Below are positions 23,755 to 36,743 of a stretch of DNA of 64,000 bases, one piece after another (position 1 is the first letter of the stretch; each line of letters starts with the position of its first letter). The stretch spans positions 1-64,000 of the forward strand of contig MCGO01000140.1 in the NCBI GenBank assembly GCA_002104985.1. The letters are read 5' to 3'. This DNA is from Rhizoclosmatium globosum. Taxonomy: Eukaryota > Chytridiomycota > Chytridiomycetes > Chytridiales > Chytriomycetaceae. The notes below the pieces were generated by a model. That model made no database searches and was not told the DNA's origin. It saw only the letters and a list, made by a program, of their open reading frames with translations. The position numbers and the translations under genes were made by a program.

Positions 23755-25424
23755 ATGGATTCGATCCGTCACGTGCGCCACTGTGTCGAATCGGTTGTTG
23801 GTTGTTTGTTGGTGCTTGTTTACGCACTCTGACTAAGCACACGCGACAGGCGTCTTGTACAACGCAGCCACGCCGTTGGACTCGTGGAACGAGTACAAGG
23901 ACATGGTCGAACGCGCGAGGAACAAGTTTGAACCTCCGCCGTCGTTGGATGAGGAGGATATGGCTGATAGACTCGGATTTACTTTATTCCTCCAGAGGAT
24001 GAATCTGCTTCTTATAAAGCAGTGCTGCAAAGGTGTGTTTCAAACTGATGTACTGTAAATCTCACACGCCATCTTCAGCTGTATGGAATATGTCGCGCTC
24101 TTTCGAGTAAACAGATTTCAACAATCAGAAGTATCAGAAGTGAATGATATGAGATATATTGAGGACGTTTATGTGTCACTACTGGAAGAGACTTACGAAA
24201 TTATCAAAACGGCCAAGGCAACTTTTAATGGAAATATAACCGATTCCATTGAATCCCTGACGCAACGGCTTATGGATAAAGCAAATGATATGCACCGGCA
24301 ATATCAAGAAAAGATTGAACTACTCAACTGTGCGTATAGATCACGTTTGCTGGACAAACTAAGCTGGATATCATGCAAGAGCGAGGTGATTTTATCCGTT
24401 TTTTCACCAATTAAGTTAACACGAGCTCAATTTTAGTCCAGTTTGAAAAAGTCTCTCCTTGAACTCGAGCAGTCTCACAAACAGACGATGAGCAAACTTG
24501 AGAAAAACATATTGAAGGGCAAAAAAGACTCGTATGACCGAGCTTCGGATATTACAAAGTTCAGGAATCAAGTTGACAAGTACACAAAACTAATGAGGAA
24601 ACATGGAATAGTTGATCACGATGTAAGTAAAAATACGGCAATAAGCGCGATGAAGAACTGAATTTGACTGCTCAGGACTACATGTCTATGGATGACGAGA
24701 AAATCAAGACAGACAACATCCTTGACCATTACCAAAAAGTGCTGTTTGGGCGACAGGAGAAGATCAAACAAATGAAAAAGCAAATGAAAGAGTTGGAGAG
24801 CATATTAGATTCATCAAAAGAAGAGTCTGATAGGAAATCCGCCGTTTCGCGAGAGCGCACTCAGTCCATTGTAGGATCTCGTGGAAACAGGCGCCAAAGC
24901 AGCATCCGAAACACTACCGGCGAGAAATCAAAGCGAACTCCAAGCACAATGACGCCTAAAATCCAAGAAACACGTTGACTGCACCAGAACTACAAAATAT
25001 GAACGACATCAAAGAATGGATCATGAGGTCCGCACCTGACGCTCAAGGGCGCATTTCATTAGAAGAAACCCTGATGCTTTTGGAAGAAACGCGTTCGATA
25101 TACGAGGAGAAAATCAACAAGGCGAAAGAAGAGTTGATGACGAAAATTATTGCGGAACGAAACGATTTCATGAGACTTGATCAAGACTTGCAGAATCAGT
25201 ATGACGATATTATTGGAGAAGTTTATGAGGACCCAGAGATCTTGGACTCTATTGTAGAGAACCCGATTCTCACGAAAGTAGAGCGGTTATTCCCGGTACA
25301 TATTCGGCCGAATATGGTCTCCGTTGAAGTAACTTGCGATATTGAAACTCCTCCTCCTCTTCAACTTCTAAAACCACTTGACTCAGATGACGAGGATGAC
25401 GATGATGACGATGACAACGAATAA
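23755..25424 (+). CDS. Coiled-coil protein, multi-exon, possibly axonemal
   Basis: A path of about seven exons gives a largely helical protein. It starts MDSIRHVRHCVESVVG (ATG 23755; the frame is open further upstream but has no ATG) and continues VLYNAATPLDSWNEYKDMV. Introns follow near 24018-24078, near 24111-24157 (joining SRSFE to YIEDVYVSLLEE), 24386-24436, 24624-24676 and near 24884-24990. Heptad-rich stretches include KKSLLELEQSHKQTMSKLEK and KVLFGRQEKIKQMKKQMKEL. A conserved-looking end (WIMRSAPDAQGRISLEET, VERLFPVHIRP) precedes an acidic tail of Asp. The composition resembles ciliary coiled-coil proteins but no family was identified. The stop lies 19 bp from the convergent GT14 copy 2. 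Confidence 0.6.
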
Positions 25425-25443
25425 ATAGACTTGACCAGAATAT

Positions 25444-27304
25444 TTATTTAGGAACAAACAGAACCCCCTCCATCATATCATATTCATCATCATTCCTCGT
25501 ATTATTCATTATTTGCTCCCTCCTAATCCAATCAAGCAGTTCCCGCCCTTCTGCCGATTGACTATCAATTTTTCGAGCAAAGAGGTATTTTGGGTCTGTC
25601 GCGTTTCGATTCGCAGCAAACAAGACCTCCGCAGCCTCAAGTCCCAACACTTCTGGATGTGGCTGCTTTGGAAGCCATTTGACGTATCGTTTACTTGACG
25701 AAAGCTTCTTTTTAAATTGGGGGAAGCTCTTCAATACACTGCCAAGGAAGCTTTCGTCAGGAATCTGAATCCACGAAATTAATGCCATGTTCAGACTTTG
25801 TTTCAAGGGTTTAATTACCAGAGTGTGTTCAAAATACGCAAACGCATGCGCTACAGTATCGGATGATCGAAGAAACTCAATAAACTCGCGAGTCAATATC
25901 ATCCATTGATGATGTTTCACATACGTCCAACGTGGAAAAGGCGGCAGCATAACTCCAAGCTCATCAATATGCCGGACTGTGATTTCAGCGAACATGGGAG
26001 ATTTGAGGTGAAGAAAAGGAAGGAGTCGCTTCGCCAAGGCTGTGTTGACGTGCCAGGAATCCATGTGATTTCGGCCTTTGTATTTCGGCTGACTCAAAAT
26101 ATGTGCGATTTCGCGAGATTTTCGGAGAGGGTAGTCGCTTGCTGATAAGTTGATTACGTACTCCCATTCAGCGAGATCCAACAACTCCCAGAACCCGTTC
26201 AACTGACACCACATGAGACTTCCATGACCCCATGATATTTCATACGATTTTGACGTCATAAACACGTTTCCTGGAACATCCGTTGGATCCCAACTGTTGA
26301 TTTCGCCGTTCGTTTTTTTCAGCTGGCTTTTCAAAGCCTTTTCACGAGATGCGATCATATCGATGACAGCTGCTTTCAGGTCTTCACTTTTTTTATCAAC
26401 GTGAATTAGGAACACGGCTGACCCGTCGTCTAGCTCTTCAATGAGTTGCCTCACGTCAGGCATTGTGGTGATATCGCCGTGAATCATGAGTAGGTAAGCG
26501 AGTTTGTACTTTCTCTTGGATCCATCGCTTTTCAAATGGCGATATAATGCACGGTCTTTGATGTTTCTGACTTCTTGAGGGGATGGAATGCGGGCAGGCA
26601 GTGAACGTGATTGAATCGCTGGAAGAATTTCCTTAAAATACGCGAGTCTGTCAATCATATTGATAAGCCGAGTATCTGATAAATTTGCCAGAGGGTTTGA
26701 GCCTTCAGCGGCGATGAAGCATGCGAGTCTCCGTGTTTGCTACCGTCGTGGTTTAGTAATTGCATAATAAACAATGAGGAACCAACCTCTTCCTCAAAGT
26801 CTCCAGGAAACCTTGATTCAATTAGGGAATGATATCTTTCGCTTTGGTATCTATGAAAGAAGCGAATTCGCTGACGTTGGATTGAGTTCAGAGATGCGTT
26901 TTGGTGAGGAAGACTTCCAGTTGTAGAGAACCGTGTCGAGGTTGAATGTTGCATTGTTAAGTTATGGCAGAATTCGAATCCATGAGCTCTGAAATGGAGC
27001 TTTGAGACTGTTGATGTAACCAATCTCGAGCTTTGACAGTTGGAAAAGATTGTCAGTGAAGTGGAAGAGTGCAGATAATAACTACCTTTTGGTGGTTGGG
27101 AGTATAGCATCTGATGCTTGGATTGGTGGACTAGATACTGAACTTGGACTTGACGTTGAGGTTTGCGATAGTTGCTGAGTCAAAGAAAAGAGAGCAAGAA
27201 TTGCCAAACAGCCTCCAAGAATCCGAAGCCTCTTCCATCGACCCTGTCCAAAGCTCAAGTGGAACTAGTGGACAGGTGGGTCCACTGATGTCTTTTCCCG
27301 CCAT
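25444..27304 (-). CDS. GT14 family glycosyltransferase, copy 2
   Basis: The catalytic part (stop 25444) is one clean frame and the best copy in the window. It has LAYLLMIHGDITTMPDV, FLIHVDKKSED, YEISWGHGSLMWCQLNGFWE, INLSASDYPLRKS, VKHHQWMILTREF, FEHTL and IPDESFLGSVL. Here the FEHTL-to-IPDESF intron of the other copies is not spliced out: the bridging sequence reads through in frame. An intron between FEEE and QTRRLACFIAAEGSNP is clear. The 5' part holds a membrane anchor (ILGGCLAILALFSLTQQ) and KLHFRAHGFEFCHNL, but the frame is broken three times between 26800 and 26980, each break explained by one missing base. The start is uncertain; 27304 is the nearest upstream ATG. Confidence 0.7.
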
Positions 27305-27342
27305 TGCTTGTTTGTTCAATTTCGGCAATAATTGTTTGCACC

Positions 27343-29282
27343 CTATTGGGTGCACACACAAGCAGAGGAGATTTTATGAGATAATAATACATCTTTTATT
27401 TGGAGGAGTGAAAAGAGTTCCTTCCATTTGAGATATTCTTTGTCGTTCCTTAAATGCTTGAAAATGTACTCCGTCCGAATCCTTCCAATTAAATCCATTC
27501 CCTGAGATGTTGATGCATCCACTTTCCTCACAAAGAGATATTTTGGGTCGGCATCTTCTTTATCTATTCCGAATGTGGCATTTGGTCCCAAGATTTCAGG
27601 ATGTGGCGAGTTTCGCTGCCATTTGAAGTACCTCTTGCTTGAGGCTAGTCTTGGTTAAATTGTGGCAGTTTTTGATGACAGTACCCAGAAATGATTCATC
27701 TGGAATCTTGAGTGTGTATTGGGTGAGAAATGGAGGGAAAAAGCAAACTCACCAGAGAGTGTTCATAGTAGGCAAAAGCATGAGCAAAAATATTTGAAGA
27801 GCGACTAAATTCAATAAATTCTCGTGTCAAGATCATCCACTGATGATGCTTCACGTATTTCCATCTTGGAAAAGGTGGCGACGTCATCCCAAGCTGATTC
27901 ATGTGAAAACTCGGAGTTGTCAAATGCTTTCTCCTCTGGAGGTGAAGAAATGGCAGTAATCTTTTTGCCAATGCAAAATCAGCAGCCCAAGTATCAAGAA
28001 AGTTGAAGCCATCAAATTTGGGTTGATTTAGTATCCGCGCAATTTCTCGCGACGCTCGCAGAGGATAATCTTGCGACGAGAGATTAATGATATGCTTCCA
28101 ATCCGCAAGATCCAAGAGTTCCCAAAACCCATTCATCTGACTCCACATAATACTTCCGTGTCCCCAAGAGACCTCGAATGGGTTGCTGCCATAAACACAT
28201 TCCCCGCAACATCTGCATCATCCCACGCATCTATTGATAACTTTTGCGACTTTATGAAGTCGTTGACAGCTTGCTCGCGTTTCGCTATGAAGTCCTTAAC
28301 AGCTTTCATCAACGGTAAGCTCTCTTTCCTTTTATCAACATGGATCAAAAAAATGGCGGATCCATCGTCCAACTCGTCAACAAGCGTTTCGATGGATTGA
28401 ATACGCGACATGTTCCCGTGTGCCATTATCAAGTATGCGAGGTCGTATTTACGTTTTGAGCCATCTTTTCGAAGATGCCGATATCTTTTTCGCTCTTTAG
28501 GGTCATTTATAGAATCAGGGGTTGGTATTGAGACAGGAAGGGTGGGTGGGACTATGGCGGGAAGGAACGAGCTAAAGTATGCAACGCGGTCAATCTCATG
28601 AACGAGCCGTGAGTCGGTAAGATTGGCTAATGCATTTGAGCCTTCCGCTGCCATGTAGCACATAAGTCGTCGCGTTTGCTGCAGTAAAATGGTTCAGATT
28701 CAATCTGAACTTTGACACTGAGCTCTCCTCTTACCTCTTTGACAAAAGCCCCTTTATGAATTTTCATGATAGTATTATACATCTTCTTTGCTCGCTCGTC
28801 TATAAATTCCGTGAATTGTTGAGTTGTTGGGTTAATCTCTGATATTCGTTGAGGCGGTGTATTTGGCCAGTTATGGATGACACTGTCAAGGTTGAATGTC
28901 GCGTTGTTTAAGTTGTAGCAATATTTGAATCCATCTGCTTTGAAATGCAGCTTTGATATCTTCGAGAGGCCACTGTCACTGTGGAGCGCACTATGTTTTT
29001 AGCCGAACTGACAAGTGTGCTTTCGTACCTGTCAAGTTGGTCCAGCGCGTTGGTTGATAAGGCATCTAACGAGTCGTTTATGAAATCAGTTTGGTCAGCA
29101 TCGATCGAGGCTCTTCTCTGGCTAAGTGCCACTATGAATAGTAGGATGAATCCAGCGATAAGGAATCGAAGTCTCTTTGACGGCGTGGAACCAAATCGTA
29201 TCTTGGTTAGATTACCGATGCGCCCGAGATTGTATTCAGAGTGCAACATGGCGTTGAACGGTGGGAGTACGATTTTGTTCAT
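27343..29282 (-). CDS. GT14 family glycosyltransferase, copy 3
   Basis: ATG at 29282 (MNKIVLPPFNAML) begins a type II membrane protein with anchor RLRFLIAGFILLFIVALS. An intron of about 50 nt (donor GTACGAAAGC, acceptor CTCCACAG) joins LDQLD to SDSGLSKISKLHFKADGFKY. A second joins GAFVKE to QTRRLMCYMAAEGSN, and a third joins YEHSL to IPDESFLGTVIKN. The catalytic landmarks are all present: FLIHVDKRKES, EVSWGHGSIMWSQMNGFWE, INLSSQDYPLRAS and HHQWMILTREF. Frame breaks occur near 28180 and twice near 27650-27670, each explained by one missing base. It lies head-to-tail behind copy 2, a local duplication. The ABCC gene lies 110 bp upstream on the same strand. Confidence 0.7.
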
Positions 29283-29392
29283 GAAGTCGGGTATCGAAAA
29301 TCGAGACCGCGTTCATGTCAATCACTCCTTATACATTACCTAACAGAAACTTCAAATTTTATTCATTCAGTTGTAAAGAAAAAGTACGGGTT

Positions 29393-32300
29393 TCAATTGG
29401 AATCAAGCCTCTTGTTGGCTGCAGCCGCAGTCGCCATCTTCAACAACTCGGTAAACTCCCCACTCTCCTCGCACATCTTCTTGAAGATACCACTCTCCTT
29501 CTTCAACAAATTCAATGGACTATCGTACTCTTCAATTTTTCCGCGCTCCAAGACGAGAACACGATCATAGTCAATGATTGTGCGCAATCTGTGAGCGATT
29601 GTTACCACTGTAGCATCCTTAAAAGACGTGCGGATAGTCTTCTGGATGTTGGCGTCAGTAGCCTCGTCAACACTAGCGGTTGCCTCTGTATTTCAAGTCA
29701 ATAATTCGCATGTCTCAAATAATCTAAAAATATTCAACACCCACCATCCAAAAAGAACACTTTCGTTTGTCTCAAGATGGCTCTTGCCATACAAATCAGT
29801 TGGCGCTGTCCTTGAGAAAAGTTTGACCCAGATTCAGACACTTCAAAGTCCAAAGTCAAGTTTAATCCTCCAGACTTGGCCGTAGAAGTGCTGTCTTCAA
29901 CAGAAAGTACAGTTTGCTCAGAGCTGCCCGCTGAAGAGCTCGGCTTAACGGCAACACTTTCTGACTTTGCATCCTTGCCTGACTTCACCTCTTTCTTCAA
30001 TGGGCTTCCAGATGACCCAGCAACTCCATTAACAGCTGTCACGGTAGAAGACAAAGAAGCTCCAGACTCATTACGCTTGAGTCCAGTCGAACTCGCAGTC
30101 TGCATAGATTCAAGCAGGCCAACAGCTTTGACAGCATCCCAAATAACTTCATCAGTATAAGCGCCCAAGGGATCCAAATTGAACCGCAATGTTCCTTCGA
30201 ACAAGACAGGGTCTTGTGGAATGATTGTCAGACGATTACGAAGATCGCGGAGTCCAATGCTGGTGATATCGATATTGTCAATCACAATTGATCCCTCGAA
30301 CTGATTCAAGATGCGGAAGAAAGCGAGTGTCAAAGTACTTTTTCCAGCACCTAAATGAAATGTCAGACCAAAATGACTCCAAATACAAAAAAAAACAACG
30401 AACCAGTTCTTCCAACAACTCCAATCTTTTCAGACGGATGAGTCGAGAAAGTCAACTCGTGCAAAACGTTCGGCAATTCAGGGGCATACTTGAGCGACAA
30501 GTTTCGCACATGAATTTCTCCTCTTGAAGGCCACAATGGAGGAGGTCTGTTGTTCGGAATAATGGCAGGTGGCTCCTGATCGATAGCACTGTATTCATCA
30601 ACTCTTTCAACTGCATTCATGGACATGTCAAGGGTTGCGTGGGAACGAATCAACCAGGTCAAGTTCGAAGTGAATTCAAAGACATAAATCATTGTCAAAC
30701 CAGCCCATCCTGTTGAAGACGATCAGCAACAACACGTAAAGCGCAAGGCAACTTACCAGGATCCAACCCAGCAGCGATAATAGCAAATCCAACAACTGAA
30801 CTCATCACAGCAGAAAGATATTCACAACGCAAGTTTAACCAACGGTTTGCAGTCCACAAATAAAACGAGTTTCTGTTATTTGCATCCACCTTCTCTTCCA
30901 TCTGAGAAGAGAAATTACGCTCAGTACCAAAGGCACGAACTGTCGAAACACCAATCAAGTCTCCGAGAATTGTGCGTAAATTGGACTGTTGGCAACAGAT
31001 TCGAGACGCTTCAGTTCACGCGATGCTTCGAGGTACAAGTTGGAGATCCAGTAGTAGCTGCAGATTCATTTTAGCACATCAGACAGACGAATCAATTATA
31101 ACTCTCACCAGAAAGCAATAACAGGAAGAACCAATGCAGACACTGGGGCAACATACAAAATCAAAATGATTGTGGACGCCATCTGGATAATAATACGGAA
31201 GAAAGAGTCCAAACTGTCCATACAATCGTTATCAATAGTCGACATATCCTAAAACAACGATTAATGAGCTTTTGATTTCATGCGATATTGTTGAAAACTA
31301 ACCTTGGTGAATCGATTCAACAAACGTCCAACCGGAGTCTTTTCGAAGAATCTCATTGGCGCTCCAAACACAGCTTCCGTCAACTTGACATGAAGAACGC
31401 GAGATCCGATCAAACTTCCATACAGAACCCACAACCTCGTCAAAACCGAAACAAGCAATCCAAGAAGCGACAAGAAGGCGTACACAGAGATGTAATAGAT
31501 GGCTGTTTTCTCTTCTTGGTGGACTGAAGAAGTTGCAACTGGACCGCCCAAAAAGCTCTGAGTGACAGGAGCAAACGACATAGCATCAACCTGTTCCGAG
31601 AATACTGAAAACTTCTTGTTCGAGAGGAACCAGTAAGCGCTGTTTTCCATCACAGTGAACACAGAGTCGTGTTGGCTGCTTGCGAGCAAAGTCGAGTTCC
31701 CAACGACCTTTGACGAGTCAGTCCAGATTTTGATCCACAAGTCGCTCAAGAAGCTGACACCAGTTGACGCAATAAATGCAAACAGGAACATCAAAAAGAA
31801 GAAGAGACCTATCCAAAAAAAATCAGCTCCAAACGTAATGTATGCAATTCACCAACCTCCAGAAGCTCTGAAATAAGAAACGTAGACGCTCATCTTGACG
31901 CTACCAGTTGATCGATTCTCTTCATCGACAATCTTGGTTCCTTTCGTACTAACGCCCTTAAACTCCGTAGCCGAGGCTTTAATTGTGCTTTCATCCCTTC
32001 CAATTCACTGATACTCTTCTGCTCAATTTCAATCGCATCGTTCTTGGAGTCTTCAGAAATACTGAGTCCCAACTCTTCATCGTCCAAGACTTCCTGGAGG
32101 ATCCAGCACCAGCGACTTCACCGTTCTTCATGACGACAACATAGTCAGAGTATGGAAGGACAAGACCAGTTGCGTGAGTCACGAGGACTTTGGTGCGGTT
32201 TTGCATCAGTGGTCCGAGAATACACTTGAAGAGGAGGTGGCGCGCAGTCGGGGCGTCAACGGCCGAAAGACAGTCATCAGGAGAACAATGCTAGCCTGAG

Positions 32301-35300
32301 AGTATGCGCACGGGCAAGTGAAATTCTTTGCTTTTGACCACCAGACATATTAATACCCCTAAACCCACAATTAGATCCTAAATCTACCCAAAGAGATCAA
32401 CAACACTTACTTTTCTCCAATCTCAGTCAAATCGCCACCCTCCAAAATCTCCAAATCCCTGACAAGTGCACAGGCTTCAATAACAGCCTTGTACCGTACC
32501 ACATCAAACGCGTTTCCAAACAGAATGTTATCACGAATAGTTGCGTTCAACAAGAAAGCAGTTTGAGCCACATACGCAACTGTGGCACCAGCGTGAGATC
32601 TTGGATCTGGAAGGAACGCGAACCCACGAATACACTTAAGTTCTCCAAGGAGCGAGAGCAAGAGACTGGACTTTCCGGACCAGTTGAACCCGTCACGATA
32701 CTGAGTTTCCCAAGGGGAAAGCAAGACTAACATCACGCAATTCGAATGCACCTTGGTCTTCTTCGACGACAGCAGGTGTAGTGGGCTGTGCTGGTGTGTC
32801 GACTTTCTTCTTTCCCCAGGGAAGAGGGATTCCCCATCCCTTCTTTTTAGGTAGAGATGGTGTGTTTGATCCACTGGCTGCGGCCGATGGAGCAGAAGAC
32901 CCCGATTTCTTTTTCTTTTGGTCGGTTCCGAAGTACATGAAGCGGCCTTGGTAAAATCCGATGGTTGGAGGGACGTATCCGGCTGGGAGCTCAACTGGTG
33001 GTAAAGGTGGTTCTTCATCAGCATTGATAATTGGGACAGCGACATGACTCGACGATGATCCTTCGCCCAAGAGCGGGGTTCTTTCGGTAATAACAGTGTT
33101 TCCGTTCTTGTTATCAACAGGTTTGGTAGCAGTGTAGTGAGATACTGTTGAGTTGTACGGATTCTCAGCGTCGCCATACTTTTCAAGTTCCTCCTCTTTC
33201 AAGAAATCAGCGATACGGTCCAAAGAGACTTTAGCTCTCATCAACTGTATTTCGGATCAGTTCAAATAATTATTAAGTATTGAAGACACACCTGCATTCC
33301 AATCATGGGCAGCACATTCAAACTAACACCAACTTGGTGCAACAATGTAACACTGGTAAAAGCAGTAGCAGGATCCAACTTGTGCCCGCGATAACAGTAT
33401 AACAGAAGAAGCTGGAGAAAACGACAAGAATGGATCCTCCCCAAGCAATGACAATATATCCGATAAAGTAAACCCACAACTTCATGTTCTTGGAGAGCTC
33501 GTTCTCACGCGCGGCACCAACACGCTTCACAAATTCTTGCTCCCAACCAAAGTATTTGATGATTCTGATTCCTTGGAGGGCCTGAAAACGGATTTTAAGT
33601 AAACACACACACAAAACCGTTAACAAATAATGGTACCTCGTTGATAACTTGAGTACGGTTATCTGTTGCACTGGCATAGGCAAGTTGCTCTTTGATCATC
33701 ATACTACTGATCAAACCAGTCAATGGGCCCGACACAAGAACTACAAGGAGTCCAGCAAGCGCAGAAGGTCCAAGCAGGTAAAGCAGGGCGGAGATTGAAA
33801 TGATGGCTTCAATTGGGAGGTCAACAAGTGGTCGGTGAATGAATCCAGCAAAGTTATAGAGACGATTCGCGTCGCTGTGATATGATATGATAAGTCAAAC
33901 ATAAAGACTCTCGATTGGATAATACCTTGACATTAAAGAAACAATCTTTCCGATGTTCGCCTTCTGGTCAGGCTTGTCAAACATACTCTTGTCCTTTTCA
34001 TCCTTCTTTTCGGCCTGCTTTCCGATACCAGCGCTTCGTCTCAACGCTTTTTCGTAAATTTCAGACACGAGAGTACTTCTCAGGTTGATTGCGTTTCTTC
34101 TGGCTAGATAAAACACCCATCCGTTCACAGTGGACGTGAAGATTTGACCGAGCAAGAGACCGACAAGTAAAAGTACTCCATGATATTCGTCTTGTTCAGA
34201 GGGTGGGGATTGGAGGTAAACAATGATACGATTCAGGAAGAATGTCTTAGAGAAATCAAGGATAGATCCAATCACACAGCCGATAAAAACGACGGTAATG
34301 CGCCATTTGAAGCAAGCAAAGAGTGCAGCCATTAGTGTTGCAGTTGATTTTCTATTGAATTGGATTAGCACTTCTTCCACGTGTCGTTTCAAGCACATTA
34401 TTCCCTTCTCCCTCGTTTCGTCTATTCGCCACACTCATGACTCAATAAACACAAAGTTTACTATTTTTCTCTTGTCGCTGCGCTCACAGGCGTACATCAA
34501 CACGTTTACGTTGCGTGCATTCCATTGCTAGGGTCACACTTTGAAATACTCAACTGGAAAGGCCTGAATCTACGAACGACACTTTCGGTCTTATCCTTTT
34601 CGGAAAGATCCCAGACGTCTTCATCCTCCAAAGCCTTGTTTCTGGCTTTAATGAGCAAAGCATCGATCCAAGAATACGTGAGTTGGGCAAGCAGAGAAGC
34701 ACCCTGTTCCCTACACGGTTCCCTCTTTCCCGCCTCTCTTTCGCTGTCTGAGAGCAGGGAACCCACAAATGTGACCTGCCAGTACCGCTGGACACCTTCC
34801 GTCACGACCTGGGGCAGGATGAGAACCAGCGAGACAACAGCGGCAGTAAAGGGCAACGAGCTCGTTGGCTCCGCAAAAGCGATGCTCTTCAAGTGGATTC
34901 CACGCACAAAAAAGAGCAGGACAAGGAACAGAAACACCGAGTTTCCTTCGGACACGTCAACTGAAGCTCTGCGTCGAATGCGAAGAACGAGCCAGAGCAG
35001 CGCAACCACCTTTTAAGAGATAATTAAGTGAACAAACAAGAGAAGAGAAAGAGACAGAGAAAGACAGCGACAACGCACCCACGTCAGCGCCCAAAGTCCC
35101 TCAACAACAACCAGTCCAATCGACACACTCCCAAATTCAACAACTCCAAATCCAAGTGACACCGCACTTTGAAGCACAATCAGAAACACGTGGATCGAGT
35201 CAAGCGACGTCCATCGAACGTTCTTGTGCAAAGACCCGCGCCCAAACACGAGCGTTGCAACGGGTCCGCTTATTAATACGACAAGGCTTCCAAGGAGCCC

Positions 35301-35453
35301 GAGACTGACTAGCCCGAAATCGCGTTCGGGTGGTGGGACGGCCGGAAGCATCCTTTTCTTGGGTTTTCGAGTCAAGAAATTAATGGAGGAAGTGGGTTGC
35401 CGCTTCCACCCTCCAAAGTAAGTTGCTTTACCACCATCTCCATTCATCAACAT
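29393..35453 (-). CDS. ABCC-type (MRP/YCF1-like) full ABC transporter, frame broken in the middle
   Basis: ATG at 35453. Layout: N-terminal membrane region, TMD1 ([32 protein letters not shown]), NBD1, the linker [27 protein letters not shown]2 ([28 protein letters not shown]), and NBD2 ([44 protein letters not shown]). The linker and TMD order are typical of ABCC pumps for conjugates, usually vacuolar. There are about a dozen introns. Eight single-base losses break the frame: VIAG/HKLDP, the FPLGKLSIV region, the NBD1 Walker [18 protein letters not shown], the segment after AGAGS, MKAQLK/ASATEF and [15 protein letters not shown]2 carries an unusual Ser/Lys-rich insertion of about 75 residues before the signature. 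Confidence 0.75.
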
Positions 35454-35953
35454 CCATTAGAAATGGCTTTCGGCACTTGAAACATGGTATGTCAGTTTTT
35501 TCTTTTTATATACCAATACTAGGGAAGTCACGCCTGCCCAAGGAGACAGCGGATATTTCCCCCATTTATTCCAATGAAGACAACACTGAATCATTTAAAT
35601 TATTCGCAGTGCTCCTACCTTAAAGAAGAGAATACCACATAAAGGAAGGATTTACGTTGCATATTATAGGGAAATTGATTCCGAGTTACCAACAGCTCCT
35701 CAAACAAAACCCGAAATGTCCTCGATTAATTCTTCGATCTCTGCATTAATAGCATTGATGGCACAATATAACTTTCTTTTTAATCTTGTGTTGATTTGGC
35801 TTTCATCAGCGCGTTGTTCAATTCACCACATTCTAATACTTCAATACTTCAAGAAGAGTAATACTTCTAAGATTGCTCCATGAAAGCTCGTTCGCTTCGC
35901 TTACTCAAGGAAGGCATATTTTCAATTATGCCGGTCGACTGTTTCTACTCTCC
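35454..35953. other. Spacer upstream of the ABCC gene
   Basis: AT-rich, with no coding frame of credible composition. It should contain the ABCC promoter and the 3' flank of the small gene at 35954. Confidence 0.4.
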
Positions 35954-36368
35954 CTAAAAGCCATCTCTATCTAGTTCCTCAACGTTATTCGCATAGTTCA
36001 CTCGAGTCCTCACACAGTCCGTGACTCCCCACAGAGAAACCGAGACATACCATTCATCCCTCTTTCTCTCATTAAAAAACTTCCACAGGATGCGTGTTTG
36101 GAATTCCTTTAATATTCCAACCAACAAACTGCTATCAACGCGACCTCCGCTATATTTCGGATCAAGGACTTCATTTTGACTTGCATAGAAGCTTGTATCA
36201 AGAGGAGGGGTGATTCCCATAGAGACAGGCATCTGGGTTGAGTCTGAACGTTCACAATAAATCAGGTTGCATGGCTTTATCAAAAGTATCGACAGACGCG
36301 ATAGTTATTATGCGGTTTCCAGGGAGGCCGCGATCAAGTTCACCATATTCCCAACTTGCATCCACCAT
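35954..36368 (-). CDS. Small unrecognised protein, one frame break
   Basis: ATG at 36368 opens MVDASWEYGELDRGLPGNRI and ITIASVDTFDKAMQ. The frame must shift by one missing base near 36270 to continue LIYCERSDSTQMPVSMGITPP, then GRVDSSLLVGILKEFQT, WYVSVSLWGVTDCVRTR, and the stop at 35954, about 140 residues. The SMGITP and FQTR stretches faintly recall the HET-gene middle region (SIYGITP, FQTVSER), but the match is too short to assign. I do not recognise the family. Confidence 0.35.
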
Positions 36369-36671
36369 TTTTAGTCACGAACTACTGCATACGTCCACGT
36401 TATAAATAAGTCTTTTAATTCATTCTTTGCAGCCTCTGAAGGGCAGCATTAAAAACAGACAATAATATATTGGGGAAATGATAATGTGAACTAACGCGCA
36501 ATTTCGAACAGCCCTCAGACAAAATCACTAGTATGAATGCATTCAAGTAGTTTAGTATCCAAGATGAATTCCTGCGGAAGTTGAAAACGCTGTGTCGTTA
36601 CAGTCATTCTGGTCAACAACAAACAACCTTAAAACGCCAACCACCTATCTTCTCCTCCTCCTTGTAAAAGC

Positions 36672-36743
36672 GGGCCTCACGGGGAATTGAACCCCGGACC
36701 TCTCGCACCCAAAGCGAGAATCATACTACTAGACCATAAGGCC
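36672..36743 (-). tRNA. tRNA-Pro (anticodon TGG)
   Basis: All arms fold. Acceptor GGCCTTA pairs with TGAGGCC (one G-T). The D-arm is GTCTAGTAGTATGAT. The anticodon stem CTCGC/GCGAG encloses loop TTTGGGT with anticodon TGG. The T-arm is CGGGG-TTCAATT-CCCCG, and the discriminator is C. There is no intron; length 72 nt. The internal A and B boxes are intact, so it should be expressed by RNA polymerase III. Confidence 0.95.
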
